Assembly: GCA_050742255.1 (NCBI GenBank)
Contig: JBOGHU010000054.1
Span: forward strand, 1-5,747
Length of the DNA: 5,747 nt
From: JBOGHU01 sp050742255
Lineage (GTDB): Bacteria; Actinomycetota; Acidimicrobiia; Acidimicrobiales; CADCSY01
Direction: 5' to 3'
Part shown: piece after piece, positions 1 to 5,710 of the stretch
Position numbering within the stretch: the first letter of the stretch is position 1
Layout of the letters: every line of letters starts with the position of its first letter
Notes under the pieces: model-generated
The model's database searches: none
Seen by the model: the letters and a program-made list of their open reading frames with translations, nothing else
Told to the model about the DNA's origin: nothing
Position numbers and translations under genes: made by a program

Positions 1-106
1 CGAGGGCACCGCGTTCGAGCTCGACGAGTGGTCCACCGACGTCTTCGTCCGCCGCGACGACCGCTGGAGGTGCTCGGTCACCCACCTCACCTCCGTGTCG
101 ACCTGA
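1..106 (+). CDS. 3' end of an NTF2-like (SnoaL/DUF4440-type) protein, partial
   Basis: The reading frame that begins at base 2 is open from the window edge to a TGA at 104-106 and encodes the last 34 residues of a protein. The segment DVFVRRDDRWRCSVTHLT resembles the final two beta strands of NTF2-like proteins (SnoaL, DUF4440), where a strand of the type VFVRRDGRW is followed by a strand of alternating hydrophobic residues just before the C-terminus. The codons have strong G/C third-position bias, like the real genes in this window. The catalytic or ligand-binding part lies outside the window, so no substrate or function can be given. The next gene is convergent. The family call is by resemblance only. 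Confidence 0.5.
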   Translation, partial: EGTAFELDEWSTDVFVRRDDRWRCSVTHLTSVST

Positions 107-196
107 GCAGCGCCTCGGACACGTACATCGAGCCGACGCCCACCCGCTACACGCGCTCCAACGCCCGTTCTCGGCCCAAGGGTCCCCCTACCCCGT

Positions 197-240
197 CCAC
201 AGCCGTCTGCGCCCGTCCTGGCCCTCCCCGTGGGCTGTGG
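197..240. terminator. possible hairpin between convergent genes
   Basis: CCACAGCC at 197-204 is exactly complementary to GGCTGTGG at 233-240, giving an 8-bp stem with a 28-nt GC-rich loop. It lies between the plus-strand gene ending at 106 and the minus-strand gene ending at 279, where a bidirectional terminator would be expected. There is no T-tract on either side, the loop is long, and chance inverted repeats are common at this GC content, so the call is weak. I see no gene or tRNA in the rest of 107-278. Confidence 0.25.
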
Positions 241-278
241 CGGGCCGTGTGGCGGGCGGCCGGGCCCGAGGAGGAGGC

Positions 279-1015
279 TCAGGCAGCGAGAGCCTCGACC
301 GCGGACGCCCAGTAACACTCGGCGTAGGAGAGCGCTGCTTCGGTCTGCTCCTCGAGTACCCAGGCCTGGTCGGCGGCGAGCACCTGGCGGAGCACGGCGC
401 GGTGGGCCCTCACCGCCTCGCGGGCCGCGGGGGCCAGGCCCCGGGCGGTGCCGTTGCCGACGAGGAGCCGGGCGAGCCGAACAGGCGCAGCTGGGGATCG
501 GCGTGCCACCACGGCGCCGGGGAAGGCCGGCGGGGTCGCGGCAACTCGGCGAAGTAGCGCCGGAGGCGGTGGAAGCCGGCGAAGTCGCCGGTGGTGGCCA
601 CGAGTCGACCAGCCACGGCCCCCAGGAGCAAGTGGCGGTCGGCCAGGTGGTGGGCGGCGGCGCTGCCGGGCTTGGGCAGGTGCGAGGTCGCCACGTTGAG
701 GGCAGGGCCCTCGGCATGCAGCATCACCGCCCGCTGGGCGACCTTGTCGGGGCGGCGGAGGCCGGGCTGGGCGCCCTCGTCGAAGTTGCCGTGGGGGGCG
801 ACCAGGTAGCGGCCGCCGCTGGGGGTGACGATGTGGGCGTCGACGGGGTAGTGCTCGATCTTGTGCCGCCCCACCTCCACGACGGCGCCGGCGGCCACCA
901 GGTGCTCGAGCGCCACCTCGTCGTAGAGCTCGCCCTCCCGCAGGGTCCTGAGCTGTCGTCGGGGCAGGACGGGAGACCACAGCTCTTTGATCCATCCCGC
1001 TGCGCCGAAGGGAAT
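279..1015 (-). pseudogene. conserved-looking hypothetical protein, frameshifted and without a normal start
   Basis: I do not recognise the family with confidence. Two frames together make one plausible protein of about 235-245 residues. From just after the hemW stop down to about 480 the coding frame includes LREGELYDEVALEHLV, HYPVDAHIVTPSGGRYLV, APHGNFDEG and NVATSHLPKPGSA. From about 480 down to the TGA at 279-281 a second frame continues with LLVGNGTARG, VLEEQTEAALSYAE and CYWASAVEAL. Both parts have high G/C third positions, and the first frame stops being codon-like after about 480. The switch needs a net one-base loss in 461-491, and I see no slippery heptamer there. Between the hemW stop and the conserved part the frame has no ATG, GTG or TTG; only ATT (1015-1013), ATC or CTG (980-982) are available. 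The GE, VDAHIV and APHG blocks faintly recall PD-(D/E)XK/NERD-type nuclease cores, but no ExK motif is visible, so I assign no function. It is the last gene of the hrcA operon. Confidence 0.6.
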
Positions 1016-2109
1016 CAGGCCCGGAGGCGGTGGGCCACCTCGTTGGCCAGCAGCCGGCCGGCCACGGTCAGGGTCGCCCTCCCCCCCTCCACCTCCACCA
1101 GCCCGTCCAGCTCGGCCAGGTCGGCGGCCGCCAGGGCGTGGGCGGGCACGCCCGCCCGGGTCCCCAGGGCCAACTGCAGCGCCTCGAGGCGCCGCTCCAC
1201 CGGCCCGAGGACCTCTCCCCCCGCCGCCACCGAGCGTCCCCCCGCCAGGCGGGCCAGGTACCGCTCGGGGGTGCGCACGTTCCACCACCGCCGACCGCCG
1301 TGGTGGGAGTGGGCGGCGCAGCCGAAGCCCCGGTAGTCGCCCTGGGACCAGTAGCCGAGGTTGTGGCGACACTCGTGGCCGGGACGGGCCCAGCTCGAGA
1401 TCTCGTAGTTGGCCAGCCCCGCCTCCCCCAGCACGGCCTCGGCCAGGAGGTACTTGTCGGCCTGGTCGTCGGGGTCGGGGTGGCGGTCGGGCCGGGCGGC
1501 CAGGGGCGTGCCCGGCTCGACGGTCAGGGCGTAGGCGCTGACGTGGGGGGGCTGGAGCGCCACCGTGGCGTCCAGGGTGGCGCGCCAGTCGCCGACCGAC
1601 TCGCCCACCGCCCCGTAGACCAGGTCCAGGTTGAACGACCCGAAGCCCACGGCGGTGACGGCCGCCACCGCCCGCTGGACGCTGTCGGGGTCGTGGCTGG
1701 GGCCCAGGGCGCCCAGCACGTGGCCCACCAGGGACTGGGCGCCGAGGGAGACCCGGGTGACCCCAGCAGCCCGGTACCCGGCCAGGGTGGCGACCGCCAC
1801 CGTGTCGGGGTTGCACTCCAGGGTGACCTCGACGCCGGTGGCCAGGGGCAGGTCGGCGAGGAGGGCGGCGACCTGCCCGGGCGTGAGCAGCGAGGGCGTC
1901 CCCCCGCCGAGGAAGACGGTGGTGGCGGTGGGGAGCCCGGCCGCCACCGCCGCCTCGATCTCCCGGCGCAACCCGTCCACGTAGGCGGCGACGAGGCGGC
2001 CACGGTCGTCCCAGGTGGCAAAGCCGCCCGGGCAGAAGGGCACGTGCAGGTACACCCCGAAGCGGTCGGCCCGTCCTCCGTCGGACCGGGCGGCCCCAGT
2101 GGGCGCCAC
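1015..2109 (-). CDS. hemW: HemW, radical-SAM heme chaperone (HemN-like), Fe-S motif incomplete
   Basis: HemW belongs to the coproporphyrinogen dehydrogenase (HemN)-like radical SAM family but acts as a heme chaperone that passes heme to respiratory enzymes. The family is clear: YLHVPFC at residues 20-26, GGGTPSLL at 68-75 (SAM-binding glycine motif), LECNPDT at 97-103, RVSLGAQS at 119-126, FNLDLVYG at 159-166, HVSAYALTVEPGTP at 189-202 and HNLGYW at 249-254. The predicted 364 residues are slightly short for the family. The oddity is the cluster motif. CxxxCxxC should follow PFC, but the sequence reads CPGGFATW, so only Cys26 remains and cysteines two and three are missing. This fits an in-frame loss of five codons. 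If real, the protein cannot bind a normal three-cysteine [4Fe-4S] cluster. The start is GTG at 2109, just after the rsmE stop; TTG at 2112 is equally possible. An ATG-less extension further upstream would lie inside rsmE and is not HemW-like. Confidence 0.9.
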   Translation of the reverse strand: MAPTGAARSDGGRADRFGVYLHVPFCPGGFATWDDRGRLVAAYVDGLRREIEAAVAAGLPTATTVFLGGGTPSLLTPGQVAALLADLPLATGVEVTLECNPDTVAVATLAGYRAAGVTRVSLGAQSLVGHVLGALGPSHDPDSVQRAVAAVTAVGFGSFNLDLVYGAVGESVGDWRATLDATVALQPPHVSAYALTVEPGTPLAARPDRHPDPDDQADKYLLAEAVLGEAGLANYEISSWARPGHECRHNLGYWSQGDYRGFGCAAHSHHGGRRWWNVRTPERYLARLAGGRSVAAGGEVLGPVERRLEALQLALGTRAGVPAHALAAADLAELDGLVEVEGGRATLTVAGRLLANEVAHRLRA

Positions 2110-2113
2110 CAAC

Positions 2114-2818
2114 TCAGGACCGGATCCGGGCCGGCGCCACCACCCCGGAGCGGAGACCGGCCAGCAGGGCCCCGGCGACGACCGCGGCGGTCTCGGCCCG
2201 CAGCACGTGGGGGCCGAGGGTGACGGTGGGGAGGCCACAACCCCGCTCGGCGGGCGACCAGCCTCCCTCGGGGCCCACCATCAGGGTGGGGTGGTCGAGG
2301 GTCGGGGGCCGACCGTCCCGGGCGGCCAGGGCGGCGCCGGGCAGGGCGCGCGCCTCGTCGAAGCCGGTCAGGTCGGCCACCGTGGGGATGTGGGCCCGCC
2401 GGCACTGCATGGCCGCCTCTCTCGCCACCCGCCGCAGCCGCTCCAGATGGCGGTCGGCCCGGACCCCGTCCCAGCGGGTGACCGACCGTGCCGCCGTGAA
2501 GGGAACGATGCGGTCGACCCCCAGCTCGGTCAGCTTCTGGACCGCCAGCTCGGGCCGGCCGCCCTTGGTGAGGGCGAAGGCAACGGTCAGGGGGGGGTGG
2601 TGGGGGGCGACCTCCACGACGGCGCCCTCGGGCTCGAGGGCGCCGTGGCGACCCAGCCGGCAGGGGCGGAGGCGTCCCTCGCCGTCACCCGCGGTGAGGG
2701 CGTCCCCCGGGCGCAGGCGGAGGGACCGCTCGATGTGGTGACGGTCGGCGGGATCGAGGACGGGTCGGCCGAGGTCGACCACGAAGACCCGGGGGGCCAG
2801 CGCCCCCTCCCCGGCCAC
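2114..2818 (-). CDS. rsmE: RsmE, 16S rRNA (uracil-1498-N3) methyltransferase
   Basis: RsmE is a SPOUT-class enzyme that uses SAM to methylate N3 of U1498 in helix 44 of 16S rRNA, acting on the assembled 30S subunit in the cytoplasm. The 234-residue product has the family layout. An N-terminal PUA-like part includes HHIERSLRLRPGD (about 27-39). The knotted methyltransferase domain follows, with KGGRPE at 85-90, QKLTELG at 94-100, REAAMQCRR at 133-141 (usually REAxEQxxR), VGPEGGW at 181-187 (SAM-binding loop of the knot) and LGPHVLRAETA at 201-211. Length is slightly under the usual 240-250. The start is GTG two bases after the dnaJ stop. The TGA stop is 2-4 bases from the hemW start, which suggests translational coupling. 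A run of eight C (coding strand, residues about 74-76) is a likely spot for sequencing or replication slippage, but the frame is intact here. Confidence 0.95.
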   Translation of the reverse strand: MAGEGALAPRVFVVDLGRPVLDPADRHHIERSLRLRPGDALTAGDGEGRLRPCRLGRHGALEPEGAVVEVAPHHPPLTVAFALTKGGRPELAVQKLTELGVDRIVPFTAARSVTRWDGVRADRHLERLRRVAREAAMQCRRAHIPTVADLTGFDEARALPGAALAARDGRPPTLDHPTLMVGPEGGWSPAERGCGLPTVTLGPHVLRAETAAVVAGALLAGLRSGVVAPARIRS

Positions 2819-2820
2819 GG

Positions 2821-3942
2821 CTACCGGAAGGCGCTGCGTATCCTCGACAGCAGGCCGGCGTCGGGCGGGGCCACCTCCTCGCCCCGGGCCTCGGCGAGGA
2901 GCCGCAGCATCTCGTCCCCGGTCGGGCCGAGGTCGGTGGGGGTGTCGACGGTGATGCGGACCAGCAGGTCCCCCCGGCCCCGCCCGTCCAACCGGGAGAC
3001 GCCCCTGCCCCTCAGGCGGAAGACCCGGCCGGTCTGGGTCCCGGGCGGGATGACGAGGTCCTCGGTCCCGTCGAGGGTCTCGTAGGAGAGGTGGGCCCCC
3101 AGGGCGGCCTGGGTGACAGGCAGGTGGAGGTCGTCGATGACGTCGTGGCCCTCCCGCCGGAAGCGGGGGTGGGGCTTGACCCGAAGGTGGACGTAGAGAT
3201 CGCCGCTGGGGCCGCGCCGGGGGCCCGCCCCACCGCCGCCGGTGATGCGCAGCGTGGACCCGTCGTCAACCCCGGCGGGGACGTCGACGGTGTGGAGCCG
3301 CCGCTCGGTCCGCCGACCCTCGCCCCGGCAGTCGGGGCAGGCGTCGTCGACGACCTCGCCCAGACCGTGGCAGCGGGGGCAGGGACCGGCGGTGACCATC
3401 TGGCCCAGCAGGGATTGACGGACCCGGCGGACCTGGCCACTGCCGCCGCACTCCCGGCAGGTCCTCGGCGAGGTGCCCGGGCGGGCACCCGAGCCCGAGC
3501 AGGTGGAGCAGGTCACCGCCGCCCGCACGGTCACCTCGCGGCTGGCGCCGAAGACCGCCTCCTCGAAGTCGAGGTCGACGGAGGTCTCCAGGTTCGCCCC
3601 CCGGGGCGGCCCGGCCGGACCCCGGGGCTGGGCGGCCCGGAACGGCCCGGCGTGGCCACCGAAGAACGTCTCGAAGATGTCGCCGATGTTGATCCCGCCG
3701 TCGAACCCGAACCCGTCGCCCTGGACGCCGTCGGGACCGAAGGCGTCGTAGCGGCGCCGGCTCTCGGGGTCGGAGAGGGTCTCGTAGGCCCGGGCGACCT
3801 CCTTGAACCGCTCCTCGGCCGTGGGATCCTCGGGGTTGGCGTCGGGGTGGAGCTGGCGGGCCCGCCGACGGTACGCCCGCTTGATCTCCTCGGTGGTCGC
3901 CGAGCGAGGGATCCCGAGCAACTGGTAGTAATCGGTGGCCAC
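2821..3942 (-). CDS. dnaJ: DnaJ, class I Hsp40 co-chaperone (DnaJ2-like)
   Basis: DnaJ binds unfolded polypeptides, hands them to DnaK and stimulates its ATPase. The 373 residues have the full class I architecture. The J domain is at 1-70, with HPD at 32-34 (the DnaK-stimulating motif) and RRYDAFG at 63-69. A short Gly/Phe region covers about 70-106. The zinc-binding region has four complete CxxCxGxG repeats: CSTCSGSG 145-152, CRECGGSG 162-169, CPRCHGLG 188-195 and CPDCRGEG 202-209. The C-terminal substrate domains contain HPRFRREGHD and GRVFRLRGRG, and the end is RIRSAFR. The start is GTG one base after the hrcA stop and has no clear ribosome-binding site, so coupled translation is likely. 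Many actinobacteria have one dnaJ beside dnaK-grpE and a second (dnaJ2) behind hrcA. The position here matches the second; dnaK and grpE are not in the window. Confidence 0.97.
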   Translation of the reverse strand: MATDYYQLLGIPRSATTEEIKRAYRRRARQLHPDANPEDPTAEERFKEVARAYETLSDPESRRRYDAFGPDGVQGDGFGFDGGINIGDIFETFFGGHAGPFRAAQPRGPAGPPRGANLETSVDLDFEEAVFGASREVTVRAAVTCSTCSGSGARPGTSPRTCRECGGSGQVRRVRQSLLGQMVTAGPCPRCHGLGEVVDDACPDCRGEGRRTERRLHTVDVPAGVDDGSTLRITGGGGAGPRRGPSGDLYVHLRVKPHPRFRREGHDVIDDLHLPVTQAALGAHLSYETLDGTEDLVIPPGTQTGRVFRLRGRGVSRLDGRGRGDLLVRITVDTPTDLGPTGDEMLRLLAEARGEEVAPPDAGLLSRIRSAFR

Positions 3943-3943
3943 G

Positions 3944-4945
3944 TCAGCGCTCGCTCAGGTGCCGGCCCAGGCGCTGGCTGACCATGGCCACCGCGGCGAG
4001 GGCCTGGGGGTAGTGCATCCGGGTGGGCCCCAGCACGCCGAGGGTCCCCCCCGGCTCCCCCTCGACCCGGTAGGGCGCCACCACGACGGAGCACTCGGCC
4101 AGCTGCTGCAGGCCGTGCTCGGTCCCGATGGCCACGCTCTGGCCCCGGTCCAGCACGTCTCGCAGCAGGCCCACCACCACGTACTGCTGCTCCAGGATCC
4201 CCAACACCTGGCGCACGGTCTCCACGGCGTCGAAGGCCCTGGCCATGCGGGAGGCACCGCCCACGAACACCTGCTCGGCATCGTGGTGGCTCCCCGCCCG
4301 CAGGGCCTCCACCGCGGCCAGGCAGATCTCGTCGACCCGGGCGTCGCCGGTGGCCACCACGGCGGGCAGGGCGTGCAGCGTGGCCCCCTGGACGAAGGCC
4401 CGCACCTGGGAGCTGGCGGCGGCCAAGCGCTCCTCGGGTGTCTCCTCCGCCAGCTCCAGGGCCGACTTGGTGATGGTGCCGTTGGACAGCACGGTCACCA
4501 CCAGCGCGGTGTGGCCGCTCAGCCCCACCAGCTCCACCGACCGGATGGTGGCGTCGTCGCGGTTGGGCCCGACCACCACGGCGGCGTAGTCGGTCAGGGC
4601 CGAGAGCAGCCGGCTGGTGTCGTGGAGCATCTCCTCCAGGGCGCCGTGGGCCCGGGCGAAGAAGCCGCCCACCAGGTGGCGCTGCACCTCGTCGAGGGGG
4701 GCGGGGTCCACCAGGCTGTCGACGAAGAACCGGTACCCCTTGTCGGTGGGGATCCGCCCGGCGCTGGTGTGAGGCTGGTGCAGGTAGCCCTCCTGCTCGA
4801 GCTGGGCCATGTCGTTGCGAACCGTGGCCGGCGAGACGTCGATGTCGGGGTTGCGCGCCACCCGGCCCGAGCCCACGGGCTGGGCCGTCTCGATGTACTC
4901 CCCCACCACCGCGCTGAGGATGGCTGCCCTACGTTCGTCCAGCAT
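3944..4945 (-). CDS. hrcA: HrcA, heat-inducible transcription repressor
   Basis: HrcA represses class I heat-shock genes (groESL, and in many bacteria dnaK) by binding the CIRCE inverted repeat; its folding depends on GroEL, which senses heat stress. The 333-residue product is normal in length. It opens with the winged helix-turn-helix domain: LDERRAAIL (2-10), YIETAQPVGS (17-26), VSPATVRNDMAQLEQEGYL (37-55, helix-turn-helix) and HTSAGRIPTDKGYR (59-72, wing and adjoining segment). The C-terminal GAF-like sensing and dimerisation part includes TALVVTVLSNG, VFVGGASRMA, SVAIGTEHG, GTLGVLGPTRMHYP and a final AMVSQRLGRHLSER. The start is ATG at 4945, which fits the usual N-terminus. There is no Shine-Dalgarno sequence before it, so a leaderless or nearly leaderless transcript is possible. 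It is the first gene of the operon. No CIRCE sequence is visible upstream, so I do not see evidence for autoregulation. Confidence 0.97.
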   Translation of the reverse strand: MLDERRAAILSAVVGEYIETAQPVGSGRVARNPDIDVSPATVRNDMAQLEQEGYLHQPHTSAGRIPTDKGYRFFVDSLVDPAPLDEVQRHLVGGFFARAHGALEEMLHDTSRLLSALTDYAAVVVGPNRDDATIRSVELVGLSGHTALVVTVLSNGTITKSALELAEETPEERLAAASSQVRAFVQGATLHALPAVVATGDARVDEICLAAVEALRAGSHHDAEQVFVGGASRMARAFDAVETVRQVLGILEQQYVVVGLLRDVLDRGQSVAIGTEHGLQQLAECSVVVAPYRVEGEPGGTLGVLGPTRMHYPQALAAVAMVSQRLGRHLSER

Positions 4946-4954
4946 CGATTCGCG

Positions 4955-4960
4955 ATGGTA
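4955..4960 (-). promoter_or_regulatory. possible -10 element of the hrcA operon
   Basis: On the minus strand TACCAT (TAnnnT pattern) lies nine bases before the hrcA ATG. In actinobacteria such a hexamer close to the start codon, together with no Shine-Dalgarno sequence, often marks a near-leaderless transcript. No convincing -35 hexamer is found 16-18 bases further upstream. It is a single weak motif, so confidence is low. The intergenic region 4946-5063 must hold the operon promoter somewhere. Confidence 0.25.
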
Positions 4961-5050
4961 CCGAGCGGCTGCGGCCGTCTCCTACTCCTGCGTCTCGACC
5001 CGCCCTCGTGCCCCGCCCGGGACGGGCATGATGGGGACACCGCGCCACGA

Positions 5051-5058
5051 GAGAGGAG
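5051..5058 (+). promoter_or_regulatory. ribosome-binding site that fixes the start of the DUF4190-like gene
   Basis: GAGAGGAG ends five bases before the ATG at 5064 and closely matches the anti-Shine-Dalgarno consensus. It decides the start: the same frame is open back to 4809, but that extension overlaps hrcA on the other strand and has no such site. It is the only strong ribosome-binding site I see in the window. Confidence 0.75.
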
Positions 5059-5063
5059 CCCCC

Positions 5064-5516
5064 ATGCCTGAAGCCACGCCGCGAGCCGGCGAGCCCGGTC
5101 GCCCCGAGCCCGGCGACGACCCCGTCGAGGGTAGCGGCACACCGCCGGCGCCGTCGGGGCCCCCGCCCGGTGGCCCCAGCAACGGGACCGGCCTCGGCGC
5201 CCTCGTCGTCGGCATCGTGGCGCTGGTGCTGACCCTCTTCGGTCCGCTCCTGGGCCTGGCCCTGGGCGTGGTGGCGGTGGTGCTGGGCGTGGTGGGCCTG
5301 CGCAAGGTCAGGCGGGGCCAGGCCACCAACCGGGGGCAGGCCATCTCCGGCCTCGTCACCGGGGCCGTGGCCGTGGTGTTCGCCGGGTTCCTCAGCGTCT
5401 TCTTCCTGCTCAACCGGGACGCCATCGAGCGGCGCACCGACTGCCTGGCCCAGGCCGAGACCGGCGCCCAGCAGCAGCAGTGCGAGGACCGGTTCCAGGA
5501 GGAGGTGGGCCGCTGA
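5064..5516 (+). CDS. small DUF4190-like membrane protein
   Basis: The 150-residue product starts with a hydrophilic, Pro/Gly-rich, probably disordered stretch (1-42). Hydrophobic segments follow at about 44-59 and 62-79, rich in Gly, Val and Leu. A short basic loop (RKVRRGQ, 80-86, then NRGQAISG at 89-96) leads to a third hydrophobic segment at about 96-116. The repeated pattern of a Gly-rich membrane hairpin, an ALRKVRRG-like loop, then GQAISGLVTG is typical of DUF4190 proteins, which are common in actinobacteria and of unknown function. The C-terminal tail (117-150) is charged, with a QQQQ run and two cysteines (127 and 140). If the tail faces outside the membrane they could form a disulfide, but the topology is unknown. 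A strong ribosome-binding site supports the start. It is divergent from hrcA and converges with the lepA remnant 15 bases downstream, so it is probably a single-gene unit. No link to heat shock can be shown. Confidence 0.85.
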   Translation: MPEATPRAGEPGRPEPGDDPVEGSGTPPAPSGPPPGGPSNGTGLGALVVGIVALVLTLFGPLLGLALGVVAVVLGVVGLRKVRRGQATNRGQAISGLVTGAVAVVFAGFLSVFFLLNRDAIERRTDCLAQAETGAQQQQCEDRFQEEVGR

Positions 5517-5531
5517 CCGACCCCTCCTCCC

Positions 5532-5621
5532 TCAGCCCTCCAGGCGCAGGGCGGAGATGAACGCCTCCTGGGGCACCTCGACCCGGCCGATGCTCTTCAT
5601 CCGACGCTTGCCCTCCTTCTG
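5532..5621 (-). pseudogene. lepA: 3' fragment of lepA (elongation factor 4)
   Basis: The last 29 codons before the TGA at 5532-5534 match the conserved LepA C-terminus: QKEGKRRMKSIGRVEVPQEA, then FISALRLEG. LepA is a ribosome-associated GTPase that promotes back-translocation and aids initiation and 30S biogenesis; this end is part of its tRNA-contacting C-terminal domain. In complete LepA the part before QKEGK is a basic segment of the kind GGDxTRKxKLLEK. Here it is replaced by SRDVRNVG, and the same frame meets a TGA at 5670-5672. The match therefore breaks off sharply at about 5621/5622. This may be a disruption by an insertion, a rearrangement or a chimeric contig end; the rest of lepA is not in the window. 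Its presence next to hrcA fits the usual neighbourhood of lepA. Confidence 0.8.
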
Positions 5622-5666
5622 GCCTACGTTCCGCACGTCGCGTGACCCTTCCGGCGGAATTTGCGA

Positions 5667-5710
5667 CGATCACGATCGAGGCTGACGGTCGCGTTCCACG
5701 ATCGTGACCG
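5667..5710. repeat. inverted repeat, 12-bp arms, beside the lepA break
   Basis: The arm at 5667-5678 (CGATCACGATCG) pairs with the arm at 5699-5710 (CGATCGTGACCG) with one mismatch and a 20-nt loop. The second arm also overlaps the perfect 10-bp palindrome CACGATCGTG at 5697-5706. The repeat spans the TGA at 5670-5672 of the partial frame that enters from the right edge. It could be a terminator-like hairpin after that frame, or a binding or subterminal site of a mobile element. It lies fully within the sequence that replaces lepA. Confidence 0.45.

Noticed and set aside
107..278. tRNA or small RNA gene in the convergent gap
   Set aside because: No cloverleaf, no T-loop consensus and no promoter-like sequence could be found by eye.
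410..1816. A 468-codon minus-strand open frame
   Set aside because: Its upstream half is a shadow of hemW (Pro/Gly/Arg-rich, no family features). Only the part from about 1015 to 480 is coding, and that is annotated as the broken unknown gene.
1030..2223. A 397-codon plus-strand open frame opposite hemW
   Set aside because: Antisense shadow of a clear hemW, caused by the lack of stop codons at high GC; composition is Gly/Val/Gln-rich without domain features.
2110..2238. N-terminal extension of hemW to an upstream start
   Set aside because: It would lie inside rsmE and is a Pro/Trp-rich shadow; HemW proteins normally start shortly before the YLHVPFC motif.
4809..5063. Upstream extension of the DUF4190-like gene
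   Set aside because: It overlaps hrcA on the opposite strand and lacks a ribosome-binding site, whereas GAGAGGAG stands at the right distance before the ATG at 5064.
3935..5071. A 378-codon plus-strand open frame opposite hrcA
   Set aside because: Antisense shadow of a complete, recognisable HrcA; His/Gly/Val-rich low-complexity product.
5410..5673. An 87-codon minus-strand open frame
   Set aside because: It runs across the lepA tail in the wrong frame and opposite the DUF4190-like gene; no family features.
5622..5702. A short plus-strand frame through the foreign-looking segment (VTLPAEFATITIEADG)
   Set aside because: It looks protein-like but has no start or ribosome-binding site and ends at a TGA after about 27 codons; the palindromic sequence makes both strands look open.
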